Origin: G965205725 sp965205725
Lineage (GTDB): Bacteria > Pseudomonadota > Gammaproteobacteria > Pseudomonadales > Halieaceae
Length of the DNA: 64,000 nucleotides
Direction: 5' to 3'
Assembly: GCA_965205725.1 (NCBI GenBank)
Contig: OZ242189.1
Location: 124,001 to 188,000, forward strand
Part shown: piece after piece, positions 16,837 through 24,616 of the stretch
Layout: each line of letters begins with the position of its first letter
How positions within the stretch are numbered: the stretch's first letter is position 1
Notes under the pieces: generated by a model
Database searches by the model: none
Told to the model about the DNA's origin: nothing
What the model saw: only the letters and a program-made list of their open reading frames with translations
Program-made: the position numbers and the translations under genes

Positions 16837-19800
16837 CTACCTGTGCGGCAGTGAATGCTAACCTTGGCCCGCCAGGTGTCTCTCACTTCGCCTGGCGGGT
16901 CTTTTTTCTAAGCTGCCTGTGCGGCAGTGAACCCATTGAATCTGGGATATTTTTATAAATTTTGTTTCTAAGCTGCCTGTGCGGCAGTGAACGCGGGCAA
17001 AAAAAAGCCGGGGTTGTCGGCCCCTTTCTAAGCTGCCTGTGCGGCAGTGAACCAAGGCAAGCAATGCCCTGGCAGCAGTAAGACTTTCTAAGCTGCCTGT
17101 GCGGCAGTGAACGCAAGAGTAGCAAAAGCCGGGGACTATTCACTTTTCTAAGCTGCCTGTGCGGCAGTGAACGGTTTCATGTTTTCCTCCTGCCGAGCGG
17201 TTGTTTTCTAAGCTGCCTGTGCGGCAGTGAACAGCGGGAACTATTCGTGAGGCGTTGCGCAATTTCTAAGCTGCCTGTGCGGCAGTGAACACTCGTTTAC
17301 TTAGGTTGGATGTTCGCGCCGTTTTCTAAGCTGCCTGTGCGGCAGTGAACGGCCGCCTGCCGGGTGGCAGGGCACAACTAGATTTCTAAGCTGCCTGTGC
17401 GGCAGTGAACTGACGTGTACTGACAACGATTAAATTTTGTAATTTCTAAGCTGCCTGTGCGGCAGTGAACGCCTGGGCAAAAGCATTTGCGAACATAGAA
17501 TGCTTTCTAAGCTGCCTGTGCGGCAGTGAACTCAGCGGTCTGGTCGGCGGCCCCATCATTAATTTTCTAAGCTGCCTGTGCGGCAGTGAACCATCCATCC
17601 CGGATAAACGTGTTGCGAAAAAATTTCTAAGCTGCCTGTGCGGCAGTGAACTGAACCAGAAAAAAGCAAAGAAGATAAATGGATTTCTAAGCTGCCTGTG
17701 CGGCAGTGAACAAATGCGCGTAGTCTCTATTGCCCGAGCGGGTTTTCTAAGCTGCCTGTGCGGCAGTGAACACTAAGCCAGCTACACTAACAGCCCGCCA
17801 CGCTTTCTAAGCTGCCTGTGCGGCAGTGAACGCTATCGTAATCACCGGCGCGGGGGTGTAGCTTTTCTAAGCTGCCTGTGCGGCAGTGAACTAGCGCACC
17901 AGAACCACCTTTACTGCCGAACATTTCTAAGCTGCCTGTGCGGCAGTGAACTACATGACAACAGAGAGCGGCGAGGATATCCTTTTCTAAGCTGCCTGTG
18001 CGGCAGTGAACTGTGAAATCGGCCTGGTGCCAGACGGACGAGATTTCTAAGCTGCCTGTGCGGCAGTGAACGGCCTCCGGTCCGCGCACCTCGCCCACAA
18101 TAATTTCTAAGCTGCCTGTGCGGCAGTGAACCCCTGTTCATAAGCCCAGTCAGGAATCCCTACTTTCTAAGCTGCCTGTGCGGCAGTGAACTCCATTTTT
18201 TAGCACATTTTTAACTGACTATTTTTCTAAGCTGCCTGTGCGGCAGTGAACACGATATATACGGCGACCATGTATTTCACGCATTTCTAAGCTGCCTGTG
18301 CGGCAGTGAACACCATCAGCCAGCTTTCTTAACAGCAGCAGCCTTTCTAAGCTGCCTGTGCGGCAGTGAACCCGGCTGGAGGATATGTTCGGTAAAGGCT
18401 CAATTTCTAAGCTGCCTGTGCGGCAGTGAACCATGGTAAAATGGGCGGTTGCGTGAAGGGGCTTTTCTAAGCTGCCTGTGCGGCAGTGAACCCGTAGAGC
18501 ATGTTGACCTGAGCGAATACCGCTTTCTAAGCTGCCTGTGCGGCAGTGAACAAGAATTGTAAATATCAAGCAAGTGGAACGTCTTTCTAAGCTGCCTGTG
18601 CGGCAGTGAACGAAGCGACAAAGAAAGGCCACCGGCTGCCGGATTTCTAAGCTGCCTGTGCGGCAGTGAACGTCTGAGTTGTCAGATGATGCCGTTAGAG
18701 ACTTTTCTAAGCTGCCTGTGCGGCAGTGAACGTAAGCGTGAATTATGTGTTTAGAAAAAATGATTTCTAAGCTGCCTGTGCGGCAGTGAACTATTTGTCG
18801 CTGATATTCAAAACTCACTTCCATTTCTAAGCTGCCTGTGCGGCAGTGAACTATATCCATGAGTTTGACGAACACGGCGGCGACTTTCTAAGCTGCCTGT
18901 GCGGCAGTGAACGGTCACGCATGGGCCGGGCTCAGATGTCTGGTTTTCTAAGCTGCCTGTGCGGCAGTGAACTCCTGATTTCCTCCATTTTCGAGTTCGT
19001 ATTTTTTCTAAGCTGCCTGTGCGGCAGTGAACCTATGTGTGCGAAATTTGTCAGCAAAAAGCTTTTTCTAAGCTGCCTGTGCGGCAGTGAACTGTTGCAT
19101 GTGTTTTAGATAGTAGATAGTTTTTTTCTAAGCTGCCTGTGCGGCAGTGAACCATGTCATTTTCTAACTCTTTCTCAATTTTATTTTCTAAGCTGCCTGT
19201 GCGGCAGTGAACGGCCAGATGCGTGTCGGGGTGGGTAAAATTCATTTCTAAGCTGCCTGTGCGGCAGTGAACTGAGAGGAAGCGAAAATGGAAAAGCAAA
19301 TTAAATTTCTAAGCTGCCTGTGCGGCAGTGAACCCTTGGTGCTTGATCGCTTGCGATTGAACATATTTCTAAGCTGCCTGTGCGGCAGTGAACGGGGTCA
19401 GAATTCCGACTCTGGCCCTGTCAAATTTCTAAGCTGCCTGTGCGGCAGTGAACTCGCCGTAGGAGACATGCCGAAAGCAATCGCCTTTCTAAGCTGCCTG
19501 TGCGGCAGTGAACTGGGCTCAAAACTTGCTCCGGCTGTTGAATCATTTCTAAGCTGCCTGTGCGGCAGTGAACAAGCCGGCGGGTAGCGGTAACTATTCG
19601 ACCAATTTCTAAGCTGCCTGTGCGGCAGTGAACCGTTTTGACTGACGACGAAAAGCGCGGGTATATTTCTAAGCTGCCTGTGCGGCAGTGAACATTTGAA
19701 AAAGGGGACTTGTTATGAGCGTTAATTTCTAAGCTGCCTGTGCGGCAGTGAACCTAGTGCAAATCCAGATTGATGGGCCGCCATATTTCTAAGCTGCCTG

Positions 19801-21553
19801 TGCGGCAGTGAACTTACTCACTATCGAACTGTTCGATCATCGACATTTCTAAGCTGCCTGTGCGGCAGTGAACGGTCACCGGCTTCGCGGCTGCTAATAA
19901 GTTCTTTTCTAAGCTGCCTGTGCGGCAGTGAACCCAAAGCAGGTCGGGCCGTAACAATGCTTGATTTTCTAAGCTGCCTGTGCGGCAGTGAACCTGTATT
20001 GGTGGAGAGATTTACTGTATTAAGTTTTCTAAGCTGCCTGTGCGGCAGTGAACAGAAAATGCAAAACGACCTTGACGAAAAGCTTTTTCTAAGCTGCCTG
20101 TGCGGCAGTGAACTGTTGTGCGCATTTTAACATAAGCTGTTCACATTTCTAAGCTGCCTGTGCGGCAGTGAACTGCTGCTATTTTATGCAATATTGAATT
20201 TGATGTTTCTAAGCTGCCTGTGCGGCAGTGAACTGACACCGGCTCTTCGGTAAATATTTCCTGCTTTTCTAAGCTGCCTGTGCGGCAGTGAACACTATAT
20301 AAGCGCCGAGATCCAAGTTGCATACTTTCTAAGCTGCCTGTGCGGCAGTGAACAGAAAATGCAAAACGACCTTAACGAAAAACTTTTTCTAAGCTGCCTG
20401 TGCGGCAGTGAACATTTGAAAAAGGGGACTTGTTATGAGCATTAATTTCTAAGCTGCCTGTGCGGCAGTGAACGGATTTACAAATGTGGGAATGCATATT
20501 TTCACTTTCTAAGCTGCCTGTGCGGCAGTGAACCATCGAAGTAATTAGCTCCATAAAAACTACCATTTCTAAGCTGCCTGTGCGGCAGTGAACTCCTGAG
20601 CACCGGAAGCTTGAGAATAAGAAAATTTCTAAGCTGCCTGTGCGGCAGTGAACTTATGGAGCTAATTACTTCGATGAAACGTTTTTTTCTAAGCTGCCTG
20701 TGCGGCAGTGAACGGCCCTGGTCTGGTCGTCAGTTTATTTTTTTATTTCTAAGCTGCCTGTGCGGCAGTGAACGTCATTGAAAATTTGCAGGCGCAGCGC
20801 AACTTTTTCTAAGCTGCCTGTGCGGCAGTGAACATTGAGCGTGTATCATGAGCTTGTTAAAGTGTTTTCTAAGCTGCCTGTGCGGCAGTGAACTTCATAC
20901 GAGCCCTGGCTAGACGTTGAAATTCTTTCTAAGCTGCCTGTGCGGCAGTGAACACCCAGCTTGGTCAATCCATTGATGACTTGCCTTTCTAAGCTGCCTG
21001 TGCGGCAGTGAACCGGCCATATTAGAAAGAGAATAGCAACCATAATTTCTAAGCTGCCTGTGCGGCAGTGAACTGAGCCCGGCCCATGCGTGACCTGGAA
21101 GTAATTTTCTAAGCTGCCTGTGCGGCAGTGAACATGACATGACTTTTACGAGAGCATGGATTACATTTCTAAGCTGCCTGTGCGGCAGTGAACGTTCGGC
21201 TCAAAGTTAGTTAAACGTATCGAATTTTCTAAGCTGCCTGTGCGGCAGTGAACCTGCTTACGATATTGCAGATGCTATTTTAGATTTTCTAAGCTGCCTG
21301 TGCGGCAGTGAACAAAAAAGGGGGTTTCTAGATATGGCTCTCTTTTTTCTAAGCTGCCTGTGCGGCAGTGAACAGACAAAAAAAGCCCGGCCTGGCCGGG
21401 CTGTTTTTCTAAGCTGCCTGTGCGGCAGTGAACGTCAGCGCTCTATCAGCGGCAGTCCCCGCGTCTTTCTAAGCTGCCTGTGCGGCAGTGAACGAGTACG
21501 AGGAGGATGCTCTGGGCTTCCTTGATTTCTAAGCTGCCTGTGCGGCAGTGAAC
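16829..21553 (-). CRISPR. Type I-F CRISPR array: 78 intact repeats plus a degenerate terminal repeat, 78 spacers
   Basis: The 28-bp repeat on the minus strand begins GTTCACTGCC, ends AGCTTAGAAA and forms the Cas6f hairpin CTGCC-GCACA-GGCAG. Intact repeats start (plus-strand coordinates) at 16905 and recur to 21526, nearly always every 60 bp; all that I compared are identical. Spacers are 32 bp except one of 30 (17233-17262) and three of 33 (before 17504, 18885, 19306). A degenerate repeat with four changes (16829-16856) follows a 48-bp spacer and marks the leader-distal end. So transcription runs leftward from the cas side, and the newest spacer is 21494-21525. Confidence 0.98.
16866..16908 (+). 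terminator. Terminator-like hairpin in the oversized last spacer
   Basis: CCCGCCAGG and CCTGGCGGG form a perfect 9-bp stem with a 14-nt loop, followed by TCTTTTTT running into the first intact repeat. The T-run lies on the plus strand, so it would stop rightward transcription entering the array antisense, not the crRNA precursor. Confidence 0.5.
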
Positions 21554-21836
21554 CCGTTATACAAACTACAAAAAGATAGTTACAACAGGTACTTATCGTT
21601 CAATTGGTTGCAAAACCAATAAAAACAACGGTGCTGTAACTAATTGATTATAATGTAATTATTAAAGAGCAAATATTTTTGGTAAGAGCATGAGTATTTG
21701 GCATCGTATTTACGGAGTCTACACGGATTGGTATGGATAAACTCTGGCAGAATCCAGGCGTAGTATCTTGAAGACAAGCGGTATTCCGGTATTTTATAGC
21801 AATTGAAGGCGGTTTCATTTTTGCGTATTCACCCTA
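21554..21836 (-). promoter_or_regulatory. CRISPR leader with IHF site and pre-crRNA promoter element
   Basis: This AT-rich stretch between cas6f and the first repeat contains, on the minus strand, AATCAATTAGTTA (21649-21637), a full match to the IHF consensus WATCAANNNNTTR, 84-96 bp from the repeat. A weaker IHF-like site lies at 21601-21613. TATAAT on the minus strand (21652-21647) is a candidate -10. ATTGGTT (21603-21609) and AACCAAT (21614-21620) form a perfect short hairpin. IHF is known to help Cas1-Cas2/3 place new spacers in type I-F leaders. Confidence 0.7.
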
Positions 21837-22388
21837 TTAAAACCAAGGAACGGTTGCTTGGTTACTCAAACCAAATTGATCAAAGTTACCTGCGGTTGCG
21901 TCTTTTTGTAAGTCTCCAAAAGACAGATACCGGCGATGCTTGTAGCCATTTGATGTGCTATCCAGTTCAAGAAAGGGATTATCGATTCCTTGCTGGAACA
22001 TTCTGGCTTTATAGCGTTTAATCTCATCAGTTTTTATGGAGCCACGCTTAATTAAACGCCTGAGTTTTGCCGCTGTCATGTTGGCTTGTTTGCGGGAAAC
22101 AGTGCGGTAGCTGACCTGGTTAGGTATTTGCTGTATTTCTGATATATCACAATACCCCTTGAGACCGCCCAGCCAATTTTCACTTTGCAGTACTTGCAAG
22201 TATTGACTTGTTCCATGAATACGCAAAATTCTACCCAGTTTTATCTGGTATTCTGGAAAGCTTACACCCAAAGCATGTGATTTCAAATCATACAGGCGTT
22301 TATGGAGTTTGGCATAGACTTTGTTAAGCAACACATTTTCACGCATTTCAGCATCAGGATTAATTTTTATATCAATGTAGTGATTCAT
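21837..22388 (-). CDS. cas6f: CRISPR endoribonuclease Cas6f (Csy4)
   Basis: Cuts the pre-crRNA at the base of the repeat hairpin and stays bound to the product. The 183-residue protein aligns by eye along its length with Csy4: MNHYIDIKINPD at the start, KLHKRLYD with the catalytic histidine near residue 29, GVSFPEY, LRIHG, the arginine-rich helix RRLIKRGS, LDSTSNGYKHRRY with the serine of the catalytic pair, and the C-terminal VPWF. It is the last gene of the operon, 6 bases after cas5fv, beside the leader. Confidence 0.94.
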   Translation of the reverse strand: MNHYIDIKINPDAEMRENVLLNKVYAKLHKRLYDLKSHALGVSFPEYQIKLGRILRIHGTSQYLQVLQSENWLGGLKGYCDISEIQQIPNQVSYRTVSRKQANMTAAKLRRLIKRGSIKTDEIKRYKARMFQQGIDNPFLELDSTSNGYKHRRYLSFGDLQKDATAGNFDQFGLSNQATVPWF

Positions 22389-22394
22389 TAGTGC

Positions 22395-23591
22395 TTACGC
22401 CTCTCTCGTGCCAATATAAGTCACATAGGCCAAACCTTTCTTACCCAGATAAAAACTGGAAACTCCAGCATTTTCAATCATAGTTTTTATTTCTTTAGCC
22501 TTATCGCGGTCAACCCTTATATTGATCTCAAGCGTGCCACTGGATTTTGTTAATGGAAAAGGTGTGCCGACAGTTTTTTTCTTTGAACCACATAATAGGT
22601 TGAGAAAATCCCTTACTCCATTAAAACCGCGTTTAGAAAATCCCTGGATGCTTACTTTGTCTTTTTTATAGCAATAATCAATGAAAATTTTGCCTTCTCT
22701 CATACGTTCTGCCTGCAAATAAAGTGCAGCTGCGTACAATTTTATAGGGTATAAAACCCCATCTTTAAGATATGATCCAGCCTTCTTATCCGGATATTTT
22801 TCGTCCAGAAATGCTACGGTAGATTTTAATTTCGTGTCGAACTGATTACGATCTCCTGATTTTTCGATATCAATAATTGATTGATTTAATTCTGCAATAT
22901 TTACCAGTATTTTTTTACTGCTTTCACCAAAAGCCTTTTTCTGTTTTTCATTGGGAGATAACCTGGCCTGAAATTTGTCTGTAAGTTCCTTTTGTTTTCC
23001 CTCTTCCTTATTGATTTTTTCCGTCAGTTCTTTGACCTCTCTTTCAATTGTTTTAACAGGTTCTTGATTTGTAATTTCATCAATCCTGAACAACAAATTT
23101 CTTGGCAGGCTACTAGCTTTATCCTCTTTACTCTCCCACACTTTTTCATTTTTTATAAGACCCACCAGATCATTAAATTCCAGATAAAGCACCGACCATA
23201 ACTGGGGCGCAGAATCAGAAAAAAACAATTTTGTATCATCTGGTAATACACCAATAAATGTGCTTTGGGGTGGTCGGCTATTGCTCTTGTTGACAATAAA
23301 TACTGTTTCCTTTGTGGTTTGATCTCCTTTGTTTTGATGAGTAATTAAATTTTCTATATCCCTAAAATAATAATCTTTGCTTTCCCTTATCTGATAAAGT
23401 TTCCTTTGATCCCCAATCAATCGACACAAAACACCGAGCACTGTATTTTTAGTAATTTCTTTTACACTATGGTCTTTTGATTTTGAGGTCGCTATAAACT
23501 TCCTGTTGTTTTTTTTTGATATTGGTTGATCGTCACTCCCCGCCAGAAAAGAGTTTTGCCAAATCGAATCATATTCAATAGTTATTTGCAT
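22395..23591 (-). CDS. cas5fv: Type I-F2 (I-Fv) Cascade subunit Cas5fv
   Basis: By position between cas7 and cas6f in an operon without cas8f this is Cas5fv, which in the minimal Shewanella putrefaciens I-Fv complex holds the crRNA 5' end and takes over PAM reading from the missing large subunit (established for that system). The 398-residue protein is rich in lysine, has a charged, probably helical middle (TIEREVKELTEKINKEE, near residues 175-195), and ends in a segment with GTLEINIRVDRDKA that looks like a ferredoxin-fold strand. I do not see a clear sequence motif beyond context. It overlaps the upstream cas7 frame by 10 bases. Confidence 0.75.
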   Translation of the reverse strand: MQITIEYDSIWQNSFLAGSDDQPISKKNNRKFIATSKSKDHSVKEITKNTVLGVLCRLIGDQRKLYQIRESKDYYFRDIENLITHQNKGDQTTKETVFIVNKSNSRPPQSTFIGVLPDDTKLFFSDSAPQLWSVLYLEFNDLVGLIKNEKVWESKEDKASSLPRNLLFRIDEITNQEPVKTIEREVKELTEKINKEEGKQKELTDKFQARLSPNEKQKKAFGESSKKILVNIAELNQSIIDIEKSGDRNQFDTKLKSTVAFLDEKYPDKKAGSYLKDGVLYPIKLYAAALYLQAERMREGKIFIDYCYKKDKVSIQGFSKRGFNGVRDFLNLLCGSKKKTVGTPFPLTKSSGTLEINIRVDRDKAKEIKTMIENAGVSSFYLGKKGLAYVTYIGTREA

Positions 23592-23977
23592 GGCCTATAT
23601 TCCCTCCTTCCTTCAAAATATTTGGCATACTCTTTGCCCTCTTTTTTAGCGTTCGACCCTGGATCGGTTTTTATACGCATCATATCTTTGCTACTGCTCC
23701 CATCGTTATAATCTACTTCAATTGAATCAACGTACATATATCCTTTTGCCTGTCTGATATTCAGGTTTCTTATGCGCTCCAATGTATCATTTATTAAAAT
23801 ATCTATAGCTGTGTCATTGAGCAAAATTCCCTGCTCACCTGTATTAAAAATGGATCCCCTTCTTACATAGTTTGAATGATATTCCGCCTCTGCCTGATCG
23901 GTATTACCAATTTTGTTAACAAATCGAGCAATTTTTTCTGCAATTTCCTCACCTTCATTTTCTTTGTTTAACATCAT
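23582..23977 (-). CDS. cas7fv: Cas7fv, C-terminal segment downstream of an in-frame stop
   Basis: This 131-residue frame is in the same register as the preceding 207-residue frame; only a TAA (23995-23993) and five codons (F-S-R-R-A) separate them. Read through, the text runs QLQFISLSD-stop-FSRRAM, which looks like one continuous Cas7 segment. The two parts sum to about 344 residues, near the size of Cas7fv. A tandem ATG-ATG at 23977 could allow restart, but the site in front is weak. So this is either half of a broken gene, a separately translated half, or a sequencing error. Confidence 0.8.
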   Translation of the reverse strand: MMLNKENEGEEIAEKIARFVNKIGNTDQAEAEYHSNYVRRGSIFNTGEQGILLNDTAIDILINDTLERIRNLNIRQAKGYMYVDSIEVDYNDGSSSKDMMRIKTDPGSNAKKEGKEYAKYFEGRREYRPCK

Positions 23978-23992
23978 CGCTCGACGAGAGAA

Positions 23993-24616
23993 TTAATCGC
24001 TCAAAGAAATAAACTGAAGTTGTTCAATACTGATTGATCCGTAGCTCTTGTATTCAGTGTCACCAAAAGTGGTTTTAGAAAACATGGTTGGGCTTTTTTC
24101 ATCACCGGATTTTGTTGTTTTTTTCTCTTTACTACCTGATTTCCCCATTTGCTCAAAATTGCCGTTTCCTAATTGATCAACAAAATCCTCAAGTAATAAA
24201 GCACTGGTTCTTTTATATTCTTGCTTCGGGATAACATAACCACGAACAAGCCCGGTAATTGAACACAATAGCTTATCCATATTTCTCGCCACCTCAGGCG
24301 ATTGTAAATCGAACAGTCCCTGGTCTTTAAATAAGTGATGGCGAATACAATTTTGGCTGATGTAAAGTCTGTTTTCTTTGAAGTCAATATCTTCAGCATA
24401 TTTGTATTTTGGGTTGCCATCATCCCAATGACCTTTAATATTTGAATATCCTCGTAATTTTGGTAAAGAATGATTAGTGACTTTTTTGTCTGCCCCTTTT
24501 ACACGAATGTTTAGCTCTATTGATCCATTCCAATTGACCACCCCATGCCCTAGAGCAGTTATCTCAAAATCGACACTTTTAATTCCTGTTATTTTTTCGG
24601 TTTGCATATCATTCAC
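23993..24616 (-). CDS. cas7fv: Cas7fv backbone subunit, N-terminal segment ending at an in-frame TAA
   Basis: Cas7 subunits polymerise along the crRNA spacer to form the Cascade backbone. The 207-residue frame begins MNDMQTEKITGIKSVDFEIT, typical of a Cas7 first strand, and contains LRGYSNIKG and RHHLF, seen in Cas7-like RAMPs. The start overlaps the end of cas2-3 by 8 bases. The frame stops at 23995-23993, but the same frame is open again directly after for another 136 codons, so the gene appears split by a single nonsense codon. Strongly AT-rich (about 35 % GC in the stretch sampled). Confidence 0.8.
   Translation of the reverse strand: MNDMQTEKITGIKSVDFEITALGHGVVNWNGSIELNIRVKGADKKVTNHSLPKLRGYSNIKGHWDDGNPKYKYAEDIDFKENRLYISQNCIRHHLFKDQGLFDLQSPEVARNMDKLLCSITGLVRGYVIPKQEYKRTSALLLEDFVDQLGNGNFEQMGKSGSKEKKTTKSGDEKSPTMFSKTTFGDTEYKSYGSISIEQLQFISLSD

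Noticed and set aside
16858..21525. Many open frames across the CRISPR array, reading VHCRTGSLE or FLSCLCGSE at regular intervals.
   Set aside because: They are translations of the 28-bp repeat and 32-bp spacer with a 60-bp period, which is divisible by three; no start signals, not proteins.
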